DNA of 64,000 nt from Paramecium pentaurelia (taxonomy: Eukaryota > Ciliophora > Oligohymenophorea > Peniculida > Parameciidae): contig CAJJDO010000020.1 in the NCBI GenBank assembly GCA_905183005.1, positions 638,432 to 702,431 on the forward strand, written 5' to 3'. Below the pieces are notes generated by a model that saw nothing but the letters and a program-made list of their open reading frames with translations, did no database searches and had not been told where the DNA came from. Of this stretch, positions 23,474 to 36,427 are shown piece by piece; position 1 is the first letter of the stretch; each line of letters opens with the position of its first letter. The position numbers and the translations under genes are program-made.

Positions 23474-25213
23474 TCAAATTTATTATTATTTTCTTTATTT
23501 TTATATAAGTTCTTCTTTCTCAATCAATATAACTGTCTTATAATAATTCATTAATTAGTCATCATCTTAATTTCCTTCTATTAATCCAAATGTTAAGAAT
23601 CCTTTAATAATTTATGCACTTATCACATAGTTTAAATCACAACATAAAGGAACCATTAGTAAAATTGTTGAGAAACCACAACCAAAGAGTGAATTAAATA
23701 ATCCAATTATACATCCAATAGACCATCCAGAATACCTAAGAATATCTTCAGCTTATTAGTCTATTAAAAAATTTTAATTAATTTCTACATAATTGATAAA
23801 CAATATCTAGATCTTAAATATTTAAGGCGTCAATGCTCTCTTATAATTGATATGAGGCTATAGGTTAATTATTGACTTAATTTTGAGTCAAGTAAAACAC
23901 TTAACGTCCAAGTGATAGGGAAGTTAATAAGGATAAATCATTCTCCCATTTATGAGCGATTTAGGGCTTTTTAATTAAATACATTAATTTAATCCCTAAG
24001 CTTTTTGGTGAATTAATCATTTGCTTAAATGCTAATTAAGAAATTGTTCCAAAAGCTTCAAATGAATTTCTTAATTATAATCAAATTATTATTTACTTAA
24101 AAAATTATATATTTTGCTCTTTCTCCCATAACAATTGTTATAATGAAAAAATGTATATGAAATAATCAGTATACAATCTTAATAATTTTGATGCATAAAT
24201 AAAAAGACAAAATACAAGAACAGCTATGATTATTCCTAAAATAGATGTTTAATATTGACTATAAGCAGGTTACGTTGAATCTATTGAACCATTACTTAAT
24301 GCTGCACTAAAATTATTTAATAATTATTACGTAATGGAATAATACATTATGAAAAAGTTAATAATTACAAGTATTTGAATAACAGAATTATATCTCAATG
24401 TATATTGTCCAAGTTTCTTTCTTATTGTCAAAGAAATATAACTTTTCAATCTATATCCTTCCTTATCATTTTAATGAAAAAATTGAGATATAAGAGATCC
24501 TATAAATACTTTGATTAATATCAATAACATTATTGTATAGGTAGACTTAAGATTGAAAGCTTCAACCAAAATTCCAATAGATTATTAATTTAATTATCTA
24601 GATTCTCCTGCTCTCTCTAATTTATCCATATCATGAAAGGTTGATAAACGATATGCCATTATAATTGATAACCACAATAATCCATAAGGGTAAAAGTTAT
24701 TTAAGAATGAAATCATAAGAGAAAAGTATTATCTTACCATTTTCTAACTTAAGTAAAGTATGGAGAGCAATAATAAAAGTCCAGTTAAAACAAATTCACT
24801 ATTTGATATTAAAGATTAAGTAAAATTACTAAGTCTTGGTGTTTTCAAAGCAGGCATAACTTATGTTAATTAAGCATATAAAGTAGGTAAACAAGCATTA
24901 TTATCTAATTTAATGATAAAAAATATAACATTCATCTGTGTTTATAATATTGCCTGAACAATTATCACATTTTAATTTTGTATCTCCAGTTTTTGGACAT
25001 TCATCTAAACAAAGAGTTTTTGAAATATCTTTCAGATCCGAAAAGTATATTAATTTGCATTACTCTATGACTATTGCTTATATATATACTTCCATTGCTC
25101 ATTGGTTAGTTTACAGGACCATAACCAATAATGTTAGCTATTACAAATAATATTACATATATGGCTAATGCTGTAATTGAGAATCCAAAGCAAAGTTTAT
25201 CAGTTAATGCCAT
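23474..25213 (-). CDS. polytopic membrane protein with cysteine-rich exoplasmic loop
   Basis: 544 residues. An N-terminal membrane helix (CFGFSITALAIYVILFVIA) is followed by a loop with several cysteines (SKTLCLDECPKTGDTKLKCD, then CSGNI) and about eight further helices, among them VLTGLLLLLSILYL, QILVIINFFIMYYSI and SILGIIIAVLVFCLFIY. The last helix pair surrounds GWSIGCIIGLFNSLFGCGFS, and the tail is acidic and cytosolic. Layout and the cysteine loop resemble choline transporter-like (SLC44/CTL) proteins, but no diagnostic motif was confirmed. Introns: two of 25 nt near the 5' end, one of 27 nt (AAG) near 24093-24120 and one of 28 nt near 23765-23792; all are needed for frame. Confidence 0.6.
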
Positions 25214-25466
25214 TTATATTTAATATTTATATATATTATATTTGTATACTTTTAAACCTTTTTATTATAAAACAAAGGGATTTGAATTTTAAGAGAATTA
25301 AATAAAAAATTTATTTGAATTAATCATTATTTATTTCAATTTATAGATTGATTCTGATAAATAATATATTTCTATTCAAAAAAATAATTGTTAATAAGAA
25401 ATTTTAGAATTTCAATAAGTTAATTATCAATTATTTAGATATTACATAAATTACTAAATAAGATTT

Positions 25467-28400
25467 TCACATATATAGTATTTAATTTTCAATTTTCAGT
25501 AGATATGTTAGAGTTTTATAAAAGCTATCCTCATTATACAATGCTTTAGGTGGTAACAAATAAACAAATTGTCTAATACCCCATAATTTTTATGTGATAT
25601 ACTAATGAATAAACCAAATTTAAGCCATATTTATTAAAATTATGAAAAGGTAAAAGAGTATAGAGATGGTCAATTTCACATTGTTACTATCCAAGATACC
25701 CTATTCTACAGTTTATCGAACTGTATCTACAAAATTGTTAACAGCATCTATCATAAAACTTTCAGATAACATATGTCTGAGTTGGAGCATTTAAGTTGCC
25801 GAACCTTAAATTTAATATAAATCAATATTTTCTCTCAAAATCTAAAATATATCTTATGATGGCAATAATAATCCTTATTGTAATTCTCCATTATTAACTG
25901 TTACACAAATATCTGGTTCATTGACAACTAAACACACATTACTTGAAAATAGAATCTTTAATTCTTCAGATACTGTTCCTTCTGAATAAAGGATCTCTCC
26001 TAAAATACTATTTGCTATTGTATAACTTTCATTAGTATAAATAAAAAATTAGGCTGGATCTTCAGGATCAATAAATTAATTCTCGACCAAATATTTATTA
26101 CTTTGTAAAATGAAATTAGTTAAGCATGCTTCTGATAAGCTTTCTGTAAAAGTAATGCACTTTTAATAGATTGCCAATTTAGACTCTAAATCATTAATTT
26201 AAGATTTGTCATTCATTCGAATGAGTAAAAATGTAATCAATGAAATGGTAAAGGAAATTAAATGAATGCTAAAAGTAAATTATCTTTTTAGATTCAATTA
26301 TCCCTAAACTTTGATAAACTTCTTGTTATTATTATTATTATTATTAGTATTGGACGTTCCACCTAAAAAGTTATTGTTTTATTTTTCTTCTTCCTCTGAA
26401 TGGAATTTATCTCTTAATGAGAAATGATATTCATAAAGATCGAAATGCTAATAAATATATTATAAATAAATACATCTTAATTTATTAATAGTAATTAGTT
26501 CACATGATTTAATTCGCTTGCAATTGCAGAATGTGAAATTTATTCTGAACATCGTATGTATTTCTTACATAATTAAATATATGAAAATTAAAAGAGGAAA
26601 GCTATACAGAAATAGACTACATATACAGCAATGAAAATAAAGGTAACATAATCAATAATATTATCCTGAGACCCTAAAATTGAATTAATTTCATCTGTGA
26701 ATCTATTATTTAGAAGGGAATATGCATCCTTGTATTTACTATATGATCTCAATAAGTATAAGATTGACTTTAAAAATTAAAAACTATCTGTAAAATCAGA
26801 GATATGTAATGATCTTATCATATAGATTAACTAAAATAGAGCAGTCCAACCCTTGACTGTTTTGTCTACATTCTCAAATATATCCAATTATTCCAATTCA
26901 ATTGTTGAAAATACTTCTCTAATAATTGAATTTTCTGAATACTCATCCATCTTTATTGAAAATATTTCAATATTTCGATCCAATACTGTTTACAATTACC
27001 CTAGTAGGGTAGCATTATAATCATAATACATACCATATTCTGATAAATTTTAACCTTATTGAATGTATTAAATCATTGTCATGGTTCCTTACATCGTGGC
27101 TCTACTATAAGCAGTCATTGTAAAAGCTTATAAAATGTATATGTTGCTTCTCATATTACTTTACCAATTGGCATAAAGTATTGTACTTGCAGATGTAAAT
27201 CCTAAAATGGATGCTAAAGAAAAGATATTGATGAAAAGTAATGCATAAAGCAATTTAGGTTTAGTATTCATTTCAGAAAATTTACGATAAAAATGAGATT
27301 TAACTAAAATTCTTTATATTTCACTTTGTTTAGATGAATTACTACTGATACTATTAATATATATTTATTTATGAGGTTATTCTGGTGATTCTATATCTTT
27401 TTCACTTGAATCTTATTTTGATATCATATCATGATGATCACTACATAAGAATTCTTATTGTTTTAATGGTTAATTTTCTTATTCAACTGGAACCATTTGA
27501 CTACGTAAAGTTATTGGATCTGGCTAAGTTGTAAATTAAGGAATCTCGTTATCTCCAGCACCAGGCATAATGTAATCCTTTAATTTTATACCTTCAAATT
27601 CAGAACTATATTCATCTAAAGACTTGGATAATGGGGATTCATCAGAACAAACTGCTCCTAATTTATAAGGAGATCTGATTTTTAAAACATATACTTTAAA
27701 AACCATCCTATTTACAAGAGAATAAGACAATTAAACTTCTAAATCCAATTAGAATTTAGTTTCTTTGTCTAATATCATTTCAATAGAATCTTAAGATACA
27801 GTAAAATGTTAAACCAATTTATTTGCTGTTGTTAATGTTCCACTTACACCATTCTCCTTTTAATATTCTTCTAAATAATGTTGTAATTAAGCATCCAAAG
27901 AATTAAAATTGGGGATAAATTAATTAATAGATTTACCTAATAATTTTGAAGGATTACTCATTTCAAAACATTCTAAAGCATTATTAGTAATTCCCTCTAT
28001 ATTTTATTTTGAATCTAATAAAATAAATCCACTTAATCCATCTTATCTAATTCCTTATTTAATTTCTTTCATGAAACAGAAAGATGGAAGAACATTTGAT
28101 GAAAAATTAAAACTAATATCTATAAAGATTTCCAAATAACTTAAAACACCTGGTGTTGATTACTATGTTAATAATGGTAATGGTTATCTAAAAATCATAG
28201 GTCTATTTGTTAATACAAACATTTCCACCATCTCATCATGTGCTTTGATAAGACTAGGATAACAAAGTTGATCTAATGATTTAACTTATTATCTAAATTC
28301 CTCCTAGGTATAACCAACAAAAGAAGGAAAATTCTTAGAGAAACTAATGATTTCACCTCTCTTCATATGTGATTATGTTAGATTAAGCAACATATAACCA

Positions 28401-30625
28401 ACTTTATAAGATTATTCTTCAGTTTTATAATAAAATGATGGATATTCAAAAAATTTACTTTCCCTTGTATTGATTAAATTACATAATTTAATAAATTGAT
28501 CATAATTATTTGTAACTTCTAGACAATAAAGCATATAACAATACAATGAAGTTCTACCTGGTGAATATAAATTAAAATATTCTAATTCTTTTTAAATCTT
28601 ACAATTTTATGTATTTAATTGCAAATATAATTCTTCAAGTGACTCATAACTATGAGTATCATCATTTAATTTTATTAAAAACTGTTTTTTATGTTACAAA
28701 TTTGTAAATACTAGCTTTAATAAACGATCTCTCTCTAATTCTGTGTATCTATAATCTTCATATTTCAAAGTCAATTCAATAGATTGTCTAGTAATATCTT
28801 CTTTGAATCTATGTAAAATTTGATATTTTGAATAACTCTTTAGTAATTCAAAAGCTAATCTTTGCTACAAAGAACTTCCTTTTTCTAATAAATGCTTCAA
28901 ATCAAGAATTTACAATTGAGCTTAATAACATTCATCAGAATTGCATAAAAACACTAAAATCTATATCAAATAAATAATATTTGGATGTGCCTTACGTATT
29001 TCAGTTTAAAAGACTAGTTTAGAGTAATCTCTTAAATATCTCATAATCAATTCAACATAGAATTGAATATTAAGTATTTTAAAATCATCATACATTCTCA
29101 TTTCTTTAACTATTTCATATTTTTCTATTATCTTTCTCTTTTCACCTTTTAAACCACGACAAAAACAATATTAATTATTACAATTTTCAGTGTGAGTTCT
29201 CAACAATATAATACAGACCATGAGAATCTTAGATCTTTCATTCTTTAATTAAACTCCAGAATTTCTTGTTAAAACTCCAATTTCTGTCAATCTCATCAAT
29301 TAAACTGCTCTAATAAAATGAATGAAATAAGACATATCATATTATTTAATAATATTTGATTAGAAATCCTTATATTTGATATTCTCACTTTCTATACGTA
29401 ATCCTTATTCAGATTCATGTGTATGTAATGTTTATTATTAAGGTTATTATTATTAATTAATAGGAACTTAAATAGATTTTTCCTTCTTTAAAGTGGAAGT
29501 GAGCACATTTTCAATTCTACTATCTTAAAGTACAACAAAAAGCCTACTAAGACAAGGTGAAACAATAAAAGTTAAGCATATTATCTATTAATCACTTAAT
29601 CTGCAAATGAAAAATAAAGTTAAACATATTACAATTGATCTCATAAACAAATTAGTAGAATACTTAAATTTCTGTACATAAGGTAGTGTTATATAGGCAT
29701 CTAAGACATCAAGAATAAAAGCTAATATTATAAATACCAAATTAACTATGTGAATAAAATCATCCTCTTATATAAGATTGCCTGCCCTAACATAAGAGTA
29801 GCTGATCAATATTGGTATTATACTGAATCCTATATGTAACCATTATAAGTATGAAAATCTAAGTCTCAGAAAATTTGATTCATGTAAAGTAAATGATACT
29901 TAACACCATACCAATGATAAACCTGACATAACTAAAGTTTCAATAGCCAAAATAACATTCAATATTTATCCAACAACTTATTATGTTTAATCAGCCTTAT
30001 CTAAGGCTAAATTAATTTGTAATAAGAAATAAAGTATAGGAATTAAAAAAACATGAGGAAAATAATTCAAAAATATTGCTATTTATCTCAATCTTATTAT
30101 TTATAAGGATGTATTTGATTGATCTGACATCAAACGATGTTAAAATCCTTCTATATATGAATTTTAGTTATAAATCTAATGCATAATCTGAATGCAATCA
30201 CTTAGATTGTCACTTTAACTAATATTTAATTATCTTTTATTCTTAAACTTAGTTTATTTAAAAAATGTTATCTCATCAGACATACTTATTCCAACTAAGA
30301 TAGCTGGAATAGAAAAGAATACTATGAATACACTTTAACATGCAATCAAATAATCTGGGCCTAAATTCTCAGGCAAATACATAGTTGGAACACATATTTT
30401 AAATAATAACTCTAAATCTTAGGTTCCAGATTATCCATTAAAATTATTTAGTAAAGTAGCTAATTTTATGATGGCAACTTTTTAAAGTACACTCACTACC
30501 ATAGCTAATATCCAAAGGAAATTGTTTTCTTTCATGAGACAAAATTATGTGAAACCTATAATAAACTAAAGTCTATTTTCTAGTTTCTACTGCAAACTGT
30601 TTTTAAAGTTCTCCATTTTATTCAT
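25467..30625 (-). CDS. giant polytopic PAS-domain membrane protein (ciliate Tmc-like family)
   Basis: About 1,650-1,700 residues. The N-terminal third is a bundle of membrane helices (for example YLIACQSVFIVFFSIPAILV). A soluble middle follows, with a PAS-like domain coded around 27,750-28,080: DGLSGFILLDSKQNIEGITN, LLGKSINQFIPNF, then a segment ending FKVYVLKI. After a phospho-rich linker come two more membrane segments enclosing large exoplasmic regions, with an Asn run encoded by a ttatta repeat near 26330, and a terminal helix (ISILFYLFIILINMAQIWFI). This architecture (multi-helix, PAS, helix-loop-helix) is typical of a large ciliate family annotated as TmcB-like or PAS proteins of unknown function. 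Introns were not mapped individually. A sensory role is inference. Confidence 0.7.
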
Positions 30626-30663
30626 AATAAATAAATATACTTTTAATATATATAATTTGAAAA

Positions 30664-32305
30664 ATGAATTTCGATACTAATATATACAAAAGCAGTCTAA
30701 TGAGCAAGTGGATCTTAATACTTTTACTAGTAATATGTGCAAGTCTTGTTGCTGTATTTACAGGAATAGCAGAAGTTTCTCCTTAAATACTGACATTTAC
30801 AGATGTGGTTGACGATACCAAATGTTAAAATGAATTAAATATTTAATGTACTACTTTGGATCATAAAAGAGATTTAGGGAACTCAAGAAGAATTTAAATC
30901 AGTATTGAACAACAATTTGTTATGTTTCTTTTGTCATGAAAATATACCAGATTAGCCATTTGGAATCAAAGGCATTTTACTTAATCAAGAAAACATAGTC
31001 ACATAAACTATGTTGACCTATTCTATTGGTTATTTTGATGATATAACAAAAAGACCTTGTTGGTATGATGCATCTTAAAATGAAAATATTAATCATCTAC
31101 CTAAAATTAAGTCTACTATTTATGATAAATAAATTGAAGTCTAATAGTCAACCATACTTCTTAATTGGGAATGTGTCAAAAATATAACATCATATACTTG
31201 TTACACTAAAGAACATATCTATAAAGATAATAGATCCTTTTCTAGATTATTTGGATTTGTAATGATAGAAGGAATTCAATATTAATATATGAACTTTGCC
31301 ATTATGAAACAAAGCAAAGATTATTATCTATATAATGAAGTTATGATGATTGCTTGGATTGGAATAGAACTAGTTTTTTGTTGCATATTATTTATGTTGG
31401 AAGATGAATTTGAAGAATAACAAGCTAAAGTTTTAATACCTACTTTATCTGTAAGAAATCAAATATTTTTAATATTTTTTCTAAATAATCATCCTTTATT
31501 TTTGATTCAATTATTCTATGATAATTTATACTTAAAATTGTTTAATGTAATTTTTCAATCAATTGGTTAAGCTGGATTTATGTTCTATTGTATATCTATC
31601 ACTTTCAAATTACTTGGATTAAATTAATAATTTATTGCAATAATCAATTCAGGAATTTGTGTTACCTATTCTGCATTAAAATCATTTATTACAATTGTTA
31701 CAGGATTGGATATGATGAAAAACATACCCCAATCATCAGTTTATCTTAATTAATCAAATTTTACTTTTATTGGATTATTTATGGTATTTTGGTACACTTA
31801 TTTTATTGTGGTTTAGGGTGTTTTATTTATTAAAAATAGATAAAATAAAGCTATTCAATATAAATATGCTAGAACAGATATCAATATGAAATTGTGTCAT
31901 AAATATTTTAAAGGAATTTTTATATTTTAAATATTTAGTCTAATCTTTATAAGTGCATTTTTTGCAAGAATTTTATGGTAAAACATAGTTATATTCAATC
32001 CAAATTATTTATATTATGATCATTATCAAATAACATTAATAAATGTTTGGGTTGTATCATTATTCATTTTATTTCATCTTGAAAATCCTAATAAAATAAA
32101 TTAAATCCTTGAGGTAGATGAGGAAGAAATTAGTGATAAAGTTGAAATTTAATTATGTAATACAATTTAATTAGAAGAAGAATAGGTTAAATTGTAAGAG
32201 ATACCTGAGTAAAACTTAGAAATGGGTAGTAAAACACTTGATACCAATTTGCGTAAAGTTAAATATAATGATATTGCATAACCTGAAACATAATTAAGAC
32301 ATTGA
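30664..32305 (+). CDS. seven-helix type membrane protein
   Basis: 539 residues. One N-terminal helix/signal anchor (KWILILLLVICASLVAVFTG) is followed by a ~200-residue exoplasmic domain with scattered cysteines, then about seven helices (from AWIGIELVFCCILFML to ITLINVWVVSLFILF) and an acidic, Gln-rich cytosolic tail. Luminal domain plus a seven-helix block resembles the Wntless/TMEM181/GPR180 group in outline, without a decisive motif. One intron, 30848-30869 (22 nt, AAG acceptor), fixes the only frame break. It is divergent from the PAS protein gene with 38 bp between start codons. Confidence 0.6.
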
Positions 32306-32327
32306 TTTATAATTATATATAAATTAT

Positions 32328-33278
32328 ATGATTATTTCTGAATAAATGTAAGCCAATTTGGCTCATTTTTTTTTGGTTCTTAAATCATAAGAATGTGTCC
32401 AATATTAAGATATCAATGGTACTCAATATGAAGGATAAATAAGACTTATATAACCAAATGAATAAAAATTAGTATTCAATTACACTCGTAATTTGGCAAC
32501 TAATGAATCTAATGATAATAAACAAGTGCAATTCAAAGATTTAACCTATTTGAAAGTACAAAATCAAATGCCACAATCTCAGATTATTGAAAAATCAAAA
32601 TCAGAAAAAAAAACAAAAACTTTTGTAAGATGGGAATAGAATGTAGATGCTTCAAACTTAGAAGATTAAGCAGTGAAAAATTTTGATCAATTTGAAGCTA
32701 TTAAAAAATTTGGAATTGAACCAACTTATGATGAAAATAAATATACAACCAAATTAATTGCACCTGTAACTGAAGATTTAAGACTATATGCAGAAAAATG
32801 TGAAAAAGAATTAAAAAATGACACATCTAATAAACATGTCCTTGAAGAAAGAAATCTAAAATAATTAGATGATGAAGAATAAGCATATTCAGAAGTTATA
32901 AGAGAATAATCATAATAAATTGTCCAAATTCAATAAACAATCTAAACTTAATTAATTTCTCCTTCATATCAATTTTTCAATTCCAATAAAAAAAGAGAAA
33001 AAAATAATAAAATACAATATATAGAAAAATTATTAGAACCTGTAAATCTAATTTCAGATGAGCCAGAATAACAATTAAAAATTAAATAGCTCAATTAGTA
33101 AGCCACGACAAAGTAATTCTATTTTTAATAAGTTAATAGATTTAAATTTCAATAGGCTACCACTGATAATATCCCTAAGCTAATGCTTTCTAATTTCATT
33201 AATGCTATTGAAGGTTATAAATGGTAAAACATGAATCCTGATCCAAACAAAAATAAAAAAGAGAAACTTAAAAAATGA
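32328..33278 (+). CDS. ATXN2: ataxin-2/Pbp1 homologue (Sm-like plus LsmAD)
   Basis: RNA-binding regulator of translation and stress granules in other eukaryotes. The N-terminal 80 residues fit the ataxin-2 Sm-like fold (CVQYQDINGTQYEGQIRLIQ, later KQVQFKDLTYLKV). An LsmAD domain follows: NFDQFEAIKKFGIEPTYDEN, KYTTKL, then SNKHVLEERN, matching 'F..FG...TYDE.LYTT...(T/S)SN.H..EER' of the family. The C-terminus is short and Gln-rich, ending KWQNMNPDPNKNKKEKLKK; no PAM2 motif (the PABP-binding peptide) was seen. No introns; 316 residues, much shorter than animal ataxin-2. It starts 22 bp after the preceding gene on the same strand and ends 6 bp from a convergent gene. Confidence 0.85.
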
Positions 33279-33284
33279 ATTAAA

Positions 33285-34292
33285 TCAAAGTGTTTGTAAT
33301 ATATTAATAAAATTTTATATTTTCTCATAAAACTCTTTTGACTGAGATCCAAAATCATTATGATTTCCATCATTAATGATAAAGACCTCTATTAAGTTTT
33401 TAGCCTTGTAACTCATTTCCATAATTTAGTGGATATCTACTAAATTATCTAATTTCCCATGAATAATCAATATTGGAGACGTGACTTTTTCAATAATTTC
33501 ATAATTCCTGAAGATATCAGAATTGTGAAGTTACTCATGATTTGAAATTATATTCAGAATAGATTTAAAACTGGACTTGATAATAATTCCACCGATTTTA
33601 ATTTAACTTGCCTATATTATCAATCAAAATACTAGATATAAAGAAGGACTCGTCCCTAATGATTGTCCATATAATAAAATTTAAGAGTTCTAAAATCCAA
33701 GAGATAAGGCAAAATGATAAACACATTCAATAGCATTGAAAATACTGTCTTAACTAGATACACCATGACTAAGCCCATATCCAGGATAATCATATCCAAT
33801 AATCATTATTTTGAATTTATTACAAAAATCAATATATTCATCCATACAACATCCAATATCTGGATGATTAGAATGCGAATGAATTAATACCATTTTAATT
33901 TCATAATTTAATGGTTATATTAAAGCTATGGCCAATTTTCCATTTTTTGTATCCAAGTATAAACCCTCTATTTCCAAATCATTAGGCCATTCTTTATTTA
34001 AATCCTATAATAATTAGATCTAATAAAATGTTAATTTATTTTTTTAAGTTTATATTAGAGATTGCTTATTACTTAATAATTTATCTTCTAAATTTATGCT
34101 AGGAGATTTAACAAAATTGATTGAAAATTATTCACTTTAAATTGAATATTCCTATAAATTTGAATTTTCTAGATCGTATTCTTTAAATTGATAGGTAAGA
34201 TTAATTGGCTTAAATACAAACCATCCTAATAACTTATTCTTCAAGTTGCACAATATTAAAAATAGACAACATTTGAGTTTACATTTTTTCAT
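33285..34292 (-). CDS. alpha/beta hydrolase, ABHD17-like
   Basis: Serine hydrolase with the ABHD13/ABHD17-type order of motifs: ALIQPLNYEIKMVLIHSHSN (first strand), IIGYDYPGYGLSHG, the nucleophile elbow LLYGQSLGTSPS, the acid in ILIIHGKLDNLV and the catalytic His in NDGNHNDF. The DYPGYG and GQSLG pair is typical of the depalmitoylase group. An N-terminal Cys cluster (CKLKCC) could be palmitoylated, as in ABHD17. One 21-nt intron (33612-33632) lies right after the nucleophile; 328 residues. A depalmitoylase role is inference. The upstream CAP gene stop is only 27 bp from this start. Confidence 0.85.
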
Positions 34293-34319
34293 TTTTAATT
34301 TAATATTATTTAATATATA

Positions 34320-35035
34320 TCACTTACTTTCAACCAAAGTATATTTACTAAACCTGATTCCATCAAATATTTTTTATTAATATATTGTTGTTTTGCATAA
34401 TCCTGAATAAGTGCTTGATCTTCCTTTATCACATGCTGACCCAATTGTTTTTTAAGTTGCAGAAACATAAGGAACAACGCCTTTTCTTGGAGCCTATTTA
34501 TTCTATCAGATAAAATACCTCATCAAAGAAACAAACAACATATTCTATAAATTTATCAATATTCTTTTTCAATGAACGTCCACATCCAAAATATTTCATT
34601 CTTGCAATAACCAATTACTCACCCTTATTATCATCCATCCACTTTTGATAAACTTCTCTTGGTTCCCATTCCTAACTGACTGAATGAACAGTTCTGAATT
34701 TATGTAAAGCACCATAACGAGTTGTTAACTAAATGTTATACATTTTGCTAATCTACTTATTTGCAAGTTTCAATAGAATCTGGACATCTTTCTGAACATG
34801 TTTATGCAGCATTTGCAATCCCTTATTACCATTCAATAATATTCATATTTGCTGCATAATCAAATTCACCAACATGATTTTTTCTTCTTCCTTAAGCTAC
34901 TTCATTTCTTAATCTATTCAATTATTCTTCAAATTCAGCTTATCTTTTTGCAAATATTCCTTTTGCTGTAGTCTAACAAGAGTCACCTGGTAATCCTTTT
35001 GCTACTAATAAGCATCCTAAAATCAAAATTATCAT
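34320..35035 (-). CDS. secreted CAP/SCP-domain protein
   Basis: 220 residues with a signal peptide (MIILILGCLLVAKGLPGDSC). The CAP fold signature is visible: LNRLRNEVAQG, AANMNIIEWQQGIANAAQTC (equivalent to 'N...WD..LA..AQ.WA..C'), WEPREVYQKW and ARMKYFGCGRS (CAP motif 'YTQ.VW....GCG'), followed by cysteines in a CxxxxxxxxxxC tail (CDKGRSSTYSGLC). Introns at 34494-34518 (25 nt) and 34729-34756 (28 nt). CAP proteins are secreted cysteine-rich proteins of varied and mostly unknown function; in a ciliate it may be surface or vacuolar. Confidence 0.8.
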
Positions 35036-35235
35036 TATAATATAATTATCGTTTTTTCTAAATCAAATATGTTGGTTCAATTCTTCAAAATAGGAATTGT
35101 AAAAATTTATAACTGTTTTTATATGCTTTGTAATATAACTTTGATTTATATCAAATTTTAAAACATATATCCCTAAATTAAAAATACTTATATGTTCTAA
35201 AATCGAAATTTATTAAATATATAAATTTATATATA

Positions 35236-35652
35236 ATGGCAGAGAACAATAAAGATTTAAAATAACTCAAGATTAAAACAGCTGCTCTTAAAAGAATTCA
35301 AAAAGAATTTTTTGGTTATTAAAAGGAAGAGTTGAAATAAAATGAAAGAATCTAAAAGCTTAAGGACTAAAATGCTGATGAAGCAGATATCAAAAAACAA
35401 GTTCAAATTTTATTTTTACATATTTTAGGAAGAAGTTCTATAAGAAACAGTATAAATGTATCCAAATATTATTGGAAGACTTGTTGAATCTGTGAATGAA
35501 CTCTAAGTTTGGCTAGTAAAATTCTTATGAAATATAATTAGGATGGAAAAATTAATGATCCATTAATTGATACTAGTGAAGAAAAGACAAAAGCATTAGA
35601 GACAATAGTTGAGGCCTAAGAGTTTTTGAAAGCAAATAACCCAGCTTAATGA
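35236..35652 (+). CDS. TBCA: tubulin-binding cofactor A
   Basis: Small three-helix chaperone that captures beta-tubulin during dimer assembly. The start MAENNKDLKQLKIKTAALKR matches the family start 'R.LKIKTG.VKRL.KE', followed by KEELKQNERIQKLKDQNADE and DIKKQ, then EEVLQETVQMYPNI, which corresponds to 'DIKKQ.E.L.E...MIPD'. 120 residues is the usual length. Introns at 35401-35428 (28 nt) and 35516-35541 (26 nt). Confidence 0.92.
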
Positions 35653-35692
35653 TTATTTAACATCTTATTTTTAATGTATGTATCTAATTAAA

Positions 35693-36427
35693 ATGATATC
35701 ATCCATAATACAAAATTCTACTCATTTTTATATCAAATAATTCTAAGGCTATATTCATTATTAAGGTTCTCAGTAATATCTAAAAGTTTGTTATGAAAAG
35801 ATTAATGATAAAATACTATTACTTATTTTGAATAATCATTATAAATAAAGATGCATTACATTATAAATAGAAACAAATGTAAATTGCTTCATTTTCACTT
35901 AAATACACTATAAATTAATAATCCTTACCAAATAAAATAATTTTAAATTAAAGTATGAAGAAATTTTATTTTTAATTTACATACTTTGAAAGACAACATA
36001 AAAGAAATAATGGAATATAAAATATCCTATAAATTTTAGTATTATACTTAAGTATATGAATTAGTCTATTAGATGATAAAGGAATCAATGAGATATACAT
36101 AGCATAATTTTAAATCTAAATAACATTACATTTTGGATAAAGATTCTAAAAATAATCCATACAAATCTATATAATTAATAATCAATAAGATTATTATATA
36201 AAAATAGAGTTTTCCCTATTGTATTTGAAGAATAGTCAGAAAAATATATTGCAGTTTATAAAAAATACATATAATTTATATGGAATATATAATAGGAGTA
36301 AGCTATTATCTTTTTCATCCTTTCAAAATTGAAAATTAATTGTAGTAATTAAATTCCTTTTATTAAAAATAAATTTTTCAATCATAAACATTTGATCAAA
36401 CAAATTAGAAATTAAAAAAAAAATTGA
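35693..36427 (+). pseudogene. relic of a PH-like/protein kinase gene
   Basis: Fragments in different frames resemble the N-terminal half of the window's PH-like kinases (54323-56018, 59620-61305). A PH-like piece reads THFYIKQFQGYIHYQGSQQY through FKLKYEEILFLIYIL and ends in a TGA. An N-lobe-like piece follows: QVYELVYQMIKESMRYT, then YKSIQLIINKIIIQKQSFPY, then in another frame VFEEQSEKYIAVYKKY. The catalytic loop (HRD) and DFG were not found. Frame breaks, a lost Lys context and missing C-lobe indicate a decayed gene, but unrecognised introns could account for some of the breaks. Confidence 0.4.

Noticed and set aside
35040..35235. Possible regulatory RNA between the CAP gene and TBCA
   Set aside because: Only AT-rich DNA with no stable stem; it is simply a short divergent promoter region.
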